From positions 248,001 through 312,000 of the forward strand of contig NZ_JAGHRC010000004.1 of the NCBI RefSeq assembly GCF_017743975.1: 64,000 bases of DNA. Reading direction: 5' to 3'. The notes beneath the pieces are model-generated. The model made no database searches. It saw only the letters and a list, made by a program, of their open reading frames with translations, and had not been told where the DNA came from. Source of the DNA: Ruegeria sp. R14_0. Lineage in GTDB: Bacteria; Pseudomonadota; Alphaproteobacteria; Rhodobacterales; Rhodobacteraceae. Each line of letters begins with the position of its first letter. Position 1 is the stretch's first letter. Shown here piece after piece: positions 1 to 8,054 of the stretch. A program made the position numbers and the translations under genes.

Positions 1-1217
1 TCTTCCTGTACCTGCTGGGCCCGCTGGTGATCATGTCGGTCACGGCATTCAACTCTTCGGCTTTCCCGAGAATGACGCCATGGGAATGCCTGACCTTTCA
101 GTGGTTCGGCGAGCTGTTTCAAGACCAGCGTATCCTGAACGGCATCAAGAACTCGCTGATCATCGGGGCCGGGACGGTTGTTCTGTCGGTGGCAATGGGG
201 CTGGCCGGGGCGCTGATGCTGACGCAGATCTGGCCCAAGTTGCGGGCGACCTACTATACGATCATCATCGCGCCGATCCTGATCCCGGGCGTTGTTCTGG
301 GTATCTCGACGCTGGTGTTCTGGGACCGGATCAACCGGATGTTAGGGCTAGGCGCAGATAGCGTTTTGTCGAACGGGATCTTCCTGACGGTGATCGGCCA
401 ATCCACCTTTATCGCCAGCTACTGCATGCTGGTTCTGGTGGCCCGGCTTCAGCGCTATGACGTGGCCCTGACCGAAGCAGCGCTGGACCTTGGTGCCACG
501 CATGCGCAGGCCTTCCGCAAAATCCTGTTGCCCTTCATGCGCCCGGCGATTGCCTCGGCGGCGGTGTTGGCGTTCCTCGCTTCGTTCGAGAACTACAACA
601 CTACCACTTTCACCTTCGGCGAATACCCGACGCTGACAATCGAATTGGCTCAAAAAGTTCGCTACGGGATCACCCCCGCAATCTCGGCTTTGGCGTTCAT
701 CATCGTGGCGCTGACCGTGTTCTTTGCCCTTCTGAACGAGGCCAAGTTGAAGCGCCAGGAACTGGTGGCTGCTGCACGAAAAAAAGCGACCGTTGAGGAA
801 CTGGCAGGCAAGATCAAGCTACCCAGCTTCTTTGCCGGGAACATGGCGGCAGTTCTGCTGGTTGTGTTCGCCGTGGCCACGATTACCGTTGTTGGTACCG
901 CAACCGCCTATAACCCGGGCCAGTGCATCGCCAACGTCAAAGAGCAGAAACGCCTGGAAGCCGAACAGCGCATTCAAGAGCTGCGCAAGCAGCGCGAAGA
1001 GCAGCGCAAAAAGCGTGAGGCTGAAGAGGCCCAACAAGGTGGAGCTCAGCAATCTGCGCCGAAGCCGTCGAATAACAGCGGTTTTGGTAACGTGTTTGCG
1101 CCGAATACTCTGGGTGGTGACACCGAAGAAGAAAGCTCCGAGCCCGAAACTCCGCCGTCCAACAATGGCGGGTTCGGTGGGGCTTTTGACCCCAACAGCC
1201 TGCAAACCGATCAGTAG
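1..1217 (+). CDS. ABC transporter permease, PotC/binding-protein-dependent type, 5' truncated
   Basis: This is an inner-membrane permease subunit of an ABC importer, probably for polyamines or a similar small solute. The frame is open back to the window edge, so the true start lies upstream and the GTG at nt 27 is internal. Several hydrophobic segments are followed by an EAA-loop (EAALDLGATHAQAFRKILLP, near nt 474-533) that docks with the ATPase. PotC-type permeases usually stop soon after the segment ending near nt 740. This one continues for about 150 residues: a further hydrophobic helix (about nt 840-910), a Glu/Gln/Arg-rich coiled-coil stretch, then an Asn/Gly/acidic tail with two copies of a 14-residue motif (nt 1071-1112 and 1161-1202). 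The substrate cannot be told from this fragment. A strong terminator follows directly. Confidence 0.8.
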   Translation, partial: FLYLLGPLVIMSVTAFNSSAFPRMTPWECLTFQWFGELFQDQRILNGIKNSLIIGAGTVVLSVAMGLAGALMLTQIWPKLRATYYTIIIAPILIPGVVLGISTLVFWDRINRMLGLGADSVLSNGIFLTVIGQSTFIASYCMLVLVARLQRYDVALTEAALDLGATHAQAFRKILLPFMRPAIASAAVLAFLASFENYNTTTFTFGEYPTLTIELAQKVRYGITPAISALAFIIVALTVFFALLNEAKLKRQELVAAARKKATVEELAGKIKLPSFFAGNMAAVLLVVFAVATITVVGTATAYNPGQCIANVKEQKRLEAEQRIQELRKQREEQRKKREAEEAQQGGAQQSAPKPSNNSGFGNVFAPNTLGGDTEEESSEPETPPSNNGGFGGAFDPNSLQTDQ

Positions 1218-1241
1218 GCTGGAGGGATTACATAAGGGCCA

Positions 1242-1280
1242 CGCCCGAAGAGGTTACCCCTCTTCGGGCGTTTCTTTTTT
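1242..1280 (+). terminator. Rho-independent terminator of the permease gene
   Basis: A perfect 12-bp stem (1242-1253 with 1259-1270) with a 5-nt loop is followed by a T-rich run (1271-1280) on the plus strand. The convergent GH42 gene reads into it: its TAA stop sits in the loop, so its last residues are encoded by the terminator stem. Confidence 0.93.
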
Positions 1281-3170
1281 CAGAACAACGACGCCGCAGG
1301 CATCCACAACCTGACCATTCCAGGCGACCGGCTGGGCGTTGTAGTTGATCAGGAACTCATGGGTCGCGGTTTCTCGGCGGCGCAAGCCATTGGGCAACGG
1401 ACGCAGTCGCACACCGGTTTCGCGCCCGGCCATATCAATCACCCGGTCCCACAATTGTTCGTCGGGGAATCCGGCCAGATACCAGAGACCGTTCTCACCC
1501 AGCAGCGCAGGGTTGCCGTCTGCAAAACGTATCAGACACGGAGACGTCCCAGAGATACGGTCGACCCAATGCTGCGCGGCGCCGCCGCCCTCAACATTGC
1601 GGTGCACGCTGGGTGGAAGGGACTCCACCAGTTCGACGTCACAATCCATTCCATTCAGACCGGGGCGTGCTTGCTGGATCTGGAAGTCATGCGTGATCGC
1701 CCCGCTGCGGGGCCCGACGATCGCCAGATCGCAGCCTTGGGTCAGGTCTCGTTGCAGATCACCGCCCATTGTGGCCAGCCCAGGCGCGAGAATGATTTTG
1801 TAACCAGCTTTCGGAATGTCAGTCGGAGATACAAAGTCCACGGACAAACCCGCTCGCCTCAAGGCGCGATAGGCCGAGAAAACCAATCGGAAATAGTCGA
1901 ACCCGGCCCCTTGCGGCTGTGTCGCCCAAGCCCAGTCCGATGCATAGTCGAACAGGATGGCAACGTCGGCTTGTTTCTGCACCACGTCACCAAGCCCAGA
2001 CAACAAGTCCGCGGTTTGTTTCGCCTCGGTTAATGCGGGGGCGGGGCTGTTGTTGGGGGTTAGTAGACCGGCGTGCATTTGCTCTTGCGCGAACGGCGCC
2101 TGCCGCCAGCGGAAGTAGCTGACAACCTCTGCCCCATGCGCCACGGCCTCAAGGGACCACAGGCGCACCATGCCGGGTAGGGGGGCGGGATTGTAAGGTG
2201 CCCAGTTCACCGGACCGGGTTGTTGCTCCATCACCCACCAACGTCCTCGGCCCACTGCTCGGTAGAGGTCGTGGTGAAAGGCCTGCATGTCTGGGTCGCC
2301 CTGCTGCAGAAAGGCAGTCTTGTGCGCCTCGTCCGCTTCAAGCCGGTCGGACAGGAAGCCGATGGGATAGCTGTCCCATGTTGCGATATCCAGATCCTCA
2401 CCGACCTTGAAATGGTCGAAATCCAGTACGCGTCCCATGTAGTTGTGCAGCAGCGGCGCGTCCGTCAGTTCGCGCAGCACATCGACCTGAGCCTTGTTAT
2501 ACGCCACAACCTGATCCGAGCTGAACCGTCGAAAAGCGAGCACATGGGCCGGGTTGGGTTCAGTAACCGTCAGGTTGGGTAAATCGATTTGATCGAAGTC
2601 CCCATACTCCATCGACCAAAAGATGTTTCCCCATGCTTCGTTCAGCGCTTGAATGCTGCCATACTGTTCCCTGAGCCACAGTTGAAAAGCCTGCAAAGCA
2701 ACAGGGCTGTAGCTAACCGTCGTATCGTGGCAGCCGTATTCATTGTCGATCTGCCACGCCGCAACGTGAGCGTTGCGGCCATAGCGCTCGCCCATGATCT
2801 GGGCGATGCGAACCGACTCTTGAACATAGCCCTGATGACTGAAGCAGTAGTGCCTGCGTGATCCGAATTTCCGGGGGTTACCCTGTTCGTCCACCGCCAA
2901 CATATCGGGGTGCTTCTCGAGCATCCAACGTGGAGGTGTCGCCGTCGGCGTGCCCAGCACGACCTTGAGGCCAGCAGCGCCGAGCGTTTCAATTGCGCGA
3001 TCCAGCCAGTCAAAATGCAGAACGCCGGGTGTCGGTTCCATGCGGCTCCAGGCGAATTCCCCGATCCGAACCCAGGTTAGCCCGGTTTCGACCATACGGG
3101 CCGCGTCTTCGGCCCACATGTCTTCGGGCCAGTGTTCCGGGTAATAGCAAACGCCAAGTTCTGGTTTCAT
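1254..3170 (-). CDS. Beta-galactosidase, glycoside hydrolase family 42
   Basis: A 638-residue retaining beta-galactosidase that releases galactose from beta-galactosides. It has the usual GH42 length and order: N-terminal TIM barrel, then trimerisation and small beta domains. The acid/base is Glu144 in DNEYG and the nucleophile is Glu315 in VMEQQPGP, a spacing that matches family members. There is no signal peptide, so it acts in the cytoplasm on imported oligosaccharide. The ATG overlaps the stop of the lactonase gene by 4 nt (ATGA). It is the last gene of the minus-strand galactoside operon, and its last codons lie inside the convergent terminator. Confidence 0.95.
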   Translation of the reverse strand: MKPELGVCYYPEHWPEDMWAEDAARMVETGLTWVRIGEFAWSRMEPTPGVLHFDWLDRAIETLGAAGLKVVLGTPTATPPRWMLEKHPDMLAVDEQGNPRKFGSRRHYCFSHQGYVQESVRIAQIMGERYGRNAHVAAWQIDNEYGCHDTTVSYSPVALQAFQLWLREQYGSIQALNEAWGNIFWSMEYGDFDQIDLPNLTVTEPNPAHVLAFRRFSSDQVVAYNKAQVDVLRELTDAPLLHNYMGRVLDFDHFKVGEDLDIATWDSYPIGFLSDRLEADEAHKTAFLQQGDPDMQAFHHDLYRAVGRGRWWVMEQQPGPVNWAPYNPAPLPGMVRLWSLEAVAHGAEVVSYFRWRQAPFAQEQMHAGLLTPNNSPAPALTEAKQTADLLSGLGDVVQKQADVAILFDYASDWAWATQPQGAGFDYFRLVFSAYRALRRAGLSVDFVSPTDIPKAGYKIILAPGLATMGGDLQRDLTQGCDLAIVGPRSGAITHDFQIQQARPGLNGMDCDVELVESLPPSVHRNVEGGGAAQHWVDRISGTSPCLIRFADGNPALLGENGLWYLAGFPDEQLWDRVIDMAGRETGVRLRPLPNGLRRRETATHEFLINYNAQPVAWNGQVVDACGVVVLKKETPEEG

Positions 3171-4027
3171 AAAACGACTCTGTGTTCTGGTTGGCCTTTG
3201 CCCACATCGCGGGCGGCAAAAGTCATGCCGTTGGTCGGTTGTGTTTCAATGGTCGCTGCATCCAACCCTTCGCGGGCCGTGGTGCAGAACAGGGTTGTCA
3301 GGTTGCTGCCACCAAAGGCTGGACAGGAGGCTTGCGCAGCCTCAAACGTGACCGCTTTCAGGAACTGCCCTTGCGGATCATAAGCCGCCACCCTGTTGGC
3401 CCCCCACTGGGCGATCCAGATGTTGCCCTCGGCATCCACCACAGCGCCGTCGGGGTTGAGGTTGTCGTCGCGCAGGTCCAGAAAAACCGCGCTTTCGCCC
3501 TCGGGCCAGCCGGTTTCGGGGTCCAAAGACCAACGCATGACCAGCTTGGTCACCGTGTCCGTAAAAAACGCACAAGAGCGGTCGGGTGCAAAGCAGATCG
3601 CGTTCGATATTGTGACATTCGGTACAAGCCGGCGCAGTTCACCTTGCCAATACCGATAGATCGCGCCTGCACCCGGCTCGGCATTCTTGCCCATCGTTCC
3701 GATCCAAAAGCCGCCCCAGGAATCGGCGCGCCCATCGTTGGAGCGGGTCACCGGATTGTCCGCCTCAAGCGGGGCAATCAGGTTTTTTTCACCACTTGCC
3801 AGATCGAACCGCCAAAGGGCAGTTTCCGAGGCCATCAGCAATGTGTCCCGATCTACCCAACCCGCTGCAGACACATGTTCAGAAAACTGCCAGCTTTGTT
3901 GTTCACCTGATGACTGGGTCAAAAGCTGCTTGTTGACAATGTCGAACCAGAACAATTGTTGCCGCTCGGGATGCCACAAGGGACCTTCTCCGAGTTCACA
4001 GGGCCGGTCGTCAAACACAAAGCTCAT
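3167..4027 (-). CDS. SMP-30/gluconolactonase-family sugar lactonase
   Basis: A 286-residue six-bladed propeller of the SMP-30/LRE family. The N-terminal CELGEGP motif supplies the conserved metal-binding Glu14, and the NPDGAVVDAEGNIW segment is the typical second metal region. These enzymes hydrolyse sugar lactones. Between dgoA and the beta-galactosidase gene, the inferred substrate is galactono-lactone made by the SDR of the same operon. The gene overlaps both neighbours by 4 nt. Lactonase activity rests on the family; galactonolactone specificity is inferred from context. Confidence 0.88.
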   Translation of the reverse strand: MSFVFDDRPCELGEGPLWHPERQQLFWFDIVNKQLLTQSSGEQQSWQFSEHVSAAGWVDRDTLLMASETALWRFDLASGEKNLIAPLEADNPVTRSNDGRADSWGGFWIGTMGKNAEPGAGAIYRYWQGELRRLVPNVTISNAICFAPDRSCAFFTDTVTKLVMRWSLDPETGWPEGESAVFLDLRDDNLNPDGAVVDAEGNIWIAQWGANRVAAYDPQGQFLKAVTFEAAQASCPAFGGSNLTTLFCTTAREGLDAATIETQPTNGMTFAARDVGKGQPEHRVVL

Positions 4028-4629
4028 CCAGCAGCCTCATCATAGGCTGCAACGATCTGCCTGGCCCGGTCCCCGATTTCATCAACGGACATGCCCGGTT
4101 TAAACAAGGCAGATCCGATGCCAAACCCGTCAGCCCCGGCCTTGATCCATTCTCCAAAATTCTCGGGGCCCGCACCACCCACAGCGTATACCAGCGCGCC
4201 CTTGGGCAAGACCGGGCGCAATGCGGCAAGCCCGGATGGTCCGGCCATGACGCCGGGGAAAAGCTTCAAGCCTGTGGCACCCGCCGTGAGCGCGGCAAAC
4301 GCTTCGGTCGGGGTGTAAATCCCAGGCCAGCTTTCCATTCCTAATGCGACGGTTCGGGCTATGACCTCAACATCGCAGTTGGGCGACACGATCAGCTTGC
4401 CGCCAACACTGTGCACGGCCTCAACCTGGTCTGCCGTCAATACAGTTCCAGCACCGATCAGCGCTTGATCGCCGCAGGTCTTGGCCAAAGCCTCGATGCT
4501 GATCAGTGGGTCAGGAGAGTTCAGGGGCACCTCGATCTTGTCGATGCCAGTTGCGATCAGGGCCTGGCCCACATCAACGGCGTCTGACGGGTCAAGGCCA
4601 CGCAGAATTGCAATGATTGGGCGGCTCAT
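4024..4629 (-). CDS. dgoA: 2-dehydro-3-deoxy-6-phosphogalactonate aldolase
   Basis: A 201-residue class I aldolase of the KDPG/KDPGal family that splits 2-keto-3-deoxy-6-phosphogalactonate into pyruvate and glyceraldehyde 3-phosphate. The Schiff-base lysine is Lys122 in GLKLFPG and the general base is Glu33 in KIEVP. I place the start at 4629 (MSRPII), which gives a 4-nt ATGA overlap with dgoK. A longer frame begins at 4680 but would add 17 unrelated residues inside dgoK. This is the last step of the De Ley-Doudoroff galactose route. Its neighbours, the kinase and the lactonase, support the galacto rather than the gluco branch. Confidence 0.93.
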   Translation of the reverse strand: MSRPIIAILRGLDPSDAVDVGQALIATGIDKIEVPLNSPDPLISIEALAKTCGDQALIGAGTVLTADQVEAVHSVGGKLIVSPNCDVEVIARTVALGMESWPGIYTPTEAFAALTAGATGLKLFPGVMAGPSGLAALRPVLPKGALVYAVGGAGPENFGEWIKAGADGFGIGSALFKPGMSVDEIGDRARQIVAAYDEAAG

Positions 4630-5519
4630 ACGGTTTGCCTCGTAAGTTTGCGGGCCTGAGACAAGCCAGCGAGTGTACATTGAGTGGCATTGACGGTGTC
4701 AACGAGAGCACCCTGCAATTGCAGAGCACCCGCATAGATTTGGGAAATCTCTTCAGCGCCGATAATTGCGAGTTGTTGCCCCAGCCAATAGGGGCGAGTC
4801 GCGGCGAGCTCGGCCCCGATCAGCATGCCCGACAGCTTTGCCCGCGCTGTGCCTTTGTCCTGATCGTGCAGCAAATCGGCGGCTCGCAAACCAAACAGCC
4901 GGGCGGCCAGTTGCTCGGGTTTCGACAGCGCATCAGCAACCGCATCAGCAAAAGCGTCCGCATCCCACCCGTCCGAGACCGAGTGCTTTAGAACGGACTG
5001 GTCACTGAGCAGTTCGAACATCTCACCGGTCATGAAGGTGCGAAAGCTGACGACCTCTCCGGCGCTGATCTGAACCCACTTCGAATGGGTTCCGGGCAGG
5101 CAAATCACGCCGTCCCAATTTGACCGACCGGCCAGAAAACCCGCGATCTGTGTTTCTTCGCCGCGCATGACATCCGGCGGTGTGTTTTGCTTTATGCCGG
5201 GCACAACAAATGCTCGGATCCTGGGATCGGTGCCGGGTACCCGGATTGGTGCATCCGGCAGAGGGGCCGACGGAACGGCCGCATAGGGTGCCTCGACCCA
5301 TCCTTGCCGCGCGCCGACCATGCCGCAGGCGATGACATCAACAGGTTCAGCGCCAAGCCAACCCCCGACCAAGTCCAACAACGCCGGCTCGAAGGCCTCT
5401 TTCCTGAGACGCGCCATACCGCGATCAGACTGTGCCTGGTCCAAAACAGTTTCACCCCGCATGGCCCAGACCCGCAGATGAGATGTCCCCCAGTCAACAG
5501 CTATCCATTCTGTAGTCAT
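4626..5519 (-). CDS. dgoK: 2-dehydro-3-deoxygalactonokinase
   Basis: A 297-residue sugar kinase of the DgoK family that phosphorylates 2-keto-3-deoxygalactonate with ATP at C6. The N-terminal phosphate-binding strand VDWGTSHLRVW is diagnostic, and CLPGTHSKWV is also typical of DgoK. It is a cytoplasmic enzyme. The stop overlaps the dgoA start by 4 nt, and the SDR gene ends 4 nt upstream, so the genes are translationally linked. Together with dgoA it makes the pathway assignment secure. Confidence 0.94.
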   Translation of the reverse strand: MTTEWIAVDWGTSHLRVWAMRGETVLDQAQSDRGMARLRKEAFEPALLDLVGGWLGAEPVDVIACGMVGARQGWVEAPYAAVPSAPLPDAPIRVPGTDPRIRAFVVPGIKQNTPPDVMRGEETQIAGFLAGRSNWDGVICLPGTHSKWVQISAGEVVSFRTFMTGEMFELLSDQSVLKHSVSDGWDADAFADAVADALSKPEQLAARLFGLRAADLLHDQDKGTARAKLSGMLIGAELAATRPYWLGQQLAIIGAEEISQIYAGALQLQGALVDTVNATQCTLAGLSQARKLTRQTV

Positions 5520-5523
5520 GGTC

Positions 5524-6291
5524 TTATCCCGTTACTACGACGCCGCCATCCACCGCCATACACTGGCCGGTCATCGCGCGGCTGGCTTCCGAGGCAAGGA
5601 AAAGGGTGGGTGCGATCATGTCTTCGGGCGTCAGGTGTTCTTTCAGGCACTGGCGGTCAAGGTGTGCGGCCAAATCCTCGGGCGTGGCCCACATATCCAG
5701 TTGTTTTTGCGTCAGAACCCAGCCTGGGGCCAATGCATTCACCCGGATGTTTTGCGGTCCCAACTCGCGCGCCAGCGAGCGTGTCATGCCGGTGATGCCC
5801 GCGTTTGAGGTGGTGTAAATCGGATAACCCGCATTGCCCATCATATAGCTGATCGAGCTGAAATTGACGATTGAACCGCCCTTGTTGGCCATCTGGCGGG
5901 CGGCTTCCTGACAGGCAAAATAGTAGGCCTTTAGGTTTACCTCGATCATCCAATCCCAGAATTCCGGAGTGGTTTCTTCCAGCGAATGGCGTTTGTCATT
6001 GGCTGCGTTGTTGATCAGAACACTCAGCGGACCATGGGCCTCGGAAGCCTTTTGCATGGTTGCGTGAAGCAGCTCGGTATCTGTCATGTCGCCCTGCATG
6101 AACAGAGGGGCGCGGCCATGTTTGTCGCGCATTTCCTCGACGAAACCGCTGGCGTCAGACCGGCCGATAAAGGCGACGTTCGCGCCTTGGGCCAGGAACC
6201 CATCGGTCAATGCGGCCCCAACACCCGAGCCTCCGCCGGTGATATAGACCGATGCGCCGTTCAGGTCGTGAAATGTGGCTGGTTGATCCAT
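5524..6291 (-). CDS. SDR-family oxidoreductase, putative galactose 1-dehydrogenase, with variant active site
   Basis: A 255-residue classical short-chain dehydrogenase with an NAD(P)-binding TGGGSGVG motif (about residues 18-25), an NNAA motif and catalytic-type Asn119, Ser146 and Tyr159. The usual YxxxK lysine is Asn163 (codon AAC, YTTSN), read directly from the DNA. Position in the operon suggests oxidation of galactose to galactonolactone, the first step before the lactonase. Its ATG overlaps the dehydratase stop by one base (TGATG). The lost lysine may mean altered chemistry or cofactor handling, a different role, or loss of activity. No other dehydrogenase in the operon could take the step. 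Confidence 0.8.
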   Translation of the reverse strand: MDQPATFHDLNGASVYITGGGSGVGAALTDGFLAQGANVAFIGRSDASGFVEEMRDKHGRAPLFMQGDMTDTELLHATMQKASEAHGPLSVLINNAANDKRHSLEETTPEFWDWMIEVNLKAYYFACQEAARQMANKGGSIVNFSSISYMMGNAGYPIYTTSNAGITGMTRSLARELGPQNIRVNALAPGWVLTQKQLDMWATPEDLAAHLDRQCLKEHLTPEDMIAPTLFLASEASRAMTGQCMAVDGGVVVTG

Positions 6292-7997
6292 CAGTGGCTC
6301 TCTCTGGTCACAAGGCGGGTGTCTTTGCCGACAAGGAAATCAAGGTCTGCGCCCTGATCAGCTTGCAGCACGTGGTCGATATAGAGTTTCGCGTAGCCGC
6401 GCGTGTAGTGTGGCGCATCCGGCTGCCACGCGGCGCGGCGGGCGTCCAGTTCGTGTGCATCAACCAGCAATTCCAGCTCTCCGTTGCTGGCCGAAACGCG
6501 GATGCGGTCGCCGGTCTTGACCAGCGCCAGCGGACCTCCGGCTTGCGCTTCGGGGCTGACATGCAGGATGACGGTGCCAAAGGCGGTGCCAGACATGCGG
6601 GCGTCTGAGATGCGGATCATGTCGCGCACGCCTTCCTTCACAAGCTTGGCCGGGATCGGCATATTGCCAACCTCGGGCATGCCCGGATAGCCCTTCGGCC
6701 CGCAGCCCTTGAGGACCAGAATGGTCTCGGGCGTGACTGGCAGATCGTCCCGGTCGATATTGGCCTTGAGGTCTTCGATGCTTTCGAAAACGTATGCCTC
6801 GGCTTCGGTTTCCAACAGTTCATCCGTTGCTGCCGAAGGTTTCACGATTGCGCCATTCGGGGCGAGGTTGCCACGCAGCACCCGAAGACCCGCGGCGGGT
6901 TTTACCGGGTCGTCAAAGGGGCGGATGACGTCAGTGTTGAAATACTCAGCGCCCTCATAATGGGCCGAGATGTCCTTGTTCAAAACGGTCTTTGCCGGAC
7001 GCAGGAATGGTTTGAGTTCGCTGAGAACAACTGGCACGCCGCCTGCGTAGCAAAAATCCTCCATCAGGTATTTGCCCGAGGGCATACAGTTGACCAGCAG
7101 AGGGATATCCGACCCGATTTCAAAGTCTTTCAGCGTCAGATCAACGCCAACACGGCCCGCAAGCGCCAACAGGTGCACCACCGCGTTGGTCGAACCCCCA
7201 ACAGCTGCATTGGCCAGAATGGCGTTTTCGAACGCTTCCTTGGTCAGAATGTCCGAGGGTTTCAGGTCTTCATCCACCATCTCGACAATCCGCTTGCCGG
7301 TCAGATGCGCAAGCGCCATGCGGCGAGCATCGACCGCTGGAAGGGCTGCATTGGTGGGCAGGCTCATGCCCATCGCCTCGACCAAAGACGCCATGGTTGA
7401 GGCCGTTCCCATGGTCATGCAGACACCAGCGCTGCGTGACATGCCGGACTCGGCATTCATAAAGTCTTTCAGCGTCATTTCTCCGGCGCGGACGGCTTCG
7501 GAGAACTTCCAGACATCCGTCCCCGATCCAATATCCTTACCGCGGTATTTTCCGTTCAGCATCGGGCCAGAGCTGACCACAATCGACGGCAGATCAACCG
7601 ACGCCGCACCCATCAATTGCCCGGGCGTGGTCTTGTCACAGCCGCCGAGCAGGACCACACCATCGATGCCATAGGCCCGGATCGATTCTTCGACATCCAT
7701 CGCCAGTAGGTTGCGAAACAGCATGGCTGTCGGTTTCATCTGGGTCTCGCCCAGCGACATGACGGGGAATTCGACAGGGAAGCCACCAGCCTCCCACACG
7801 CCGCGTTTGACACCTTCGGCCAGATCACGCAGGCCAGAGTTACAGGGCGTCAATTCCGACCATGTGTTGCAGATGCCGATGATCGGACGACCGTCGAAGG
7901 CGTGATCGGGAAAACCCTGGTTTTTCATCCACGATCGATGAATGAACCCATCCTTGTCCAGTTTTCCATACCAATGCTGTGAGCGGCGTTTTGTCAT
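6291..7997 (-). CDS. IlvD/Edd-family sugar-acid dehydratase (galactonate/arabonate type)
   Basis: A 568-residue iron-sulfur dehydratase of the IlvD/Edd family. Cys52 (TPCNSG), Cys120 (GGCDKTTP) and Cys193 (AGVCMTMG) form the three-cysteine set expected for the [2Fe-2S] pentonate/hexonate dehydratases, and Lys122 is the candidate carbamylated magnesium ligand. Close relatives dehydrate L-arabonate, D-fuconate and D-galactonate. Next to dgoK and dgoA, the likely reaction is D-galactonate to 2-keto-3-deoxygalactonate, replacing the enolase-superfamily DgoD used by enterobacteria. Exact substrate range is inferred. A 57-nt gap separates it from the upstream GH4 gene. Confidence 0.9.
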   Translation of the reverse strand: MTKRRSQHWYGKLDKDGFIHRSWMKNQGFPDHAFDGRPIIGICNTWSELTPCNSGLRDLAEGVKRGVWEAGGFPVEFPVMSLGETQMKPTAMLFRNLLAMDVEESIRAYGIDGVVLLGGCDKTTPGQLMGAASVDLPSIVVSSGPMLNGKYRGKDIGSGTDVWKFSEAVRAGEMTLKDFMNAESGMSRSAGVCMTMGTASTMASLVEAMGMSLPTNAALPAVDARRMALAHLTGKRIVEMVDEDLKPSDILTKEAFENAILANAAVGGSTNAVVHLLALAGRVGVDLTLKDFEIGSDIPLLVNCMPSGKYLMEDFCYAGGVPVVLSELKPFLRPAKTVLNKDISAHYEGAEYFNTDVIRPFDDPVKPAAGLRVLRGNLAPNGAIVKPSAATDELLETEAEAYVFESIEDLKANIDRDDLPVTPETILVLKGCGPKGYPGMPEVGNMPIPAKLVKEGVRDMIRISDARMSGTAFGTVILHVSPEAQAGGPLALVKTGDRIRVSASNGELELLVDAHELDARRAAWQPDAPHYTRGYAKLYIDHVLQADQGADLDFLVGKDTRLVTRESH

Positions 7998-8054
7998 TTC
8001 TGGCGTTTCTTTTTTGGCTGCGGTTGCATTTGAGTATTTATGAAAAGATGAAGA

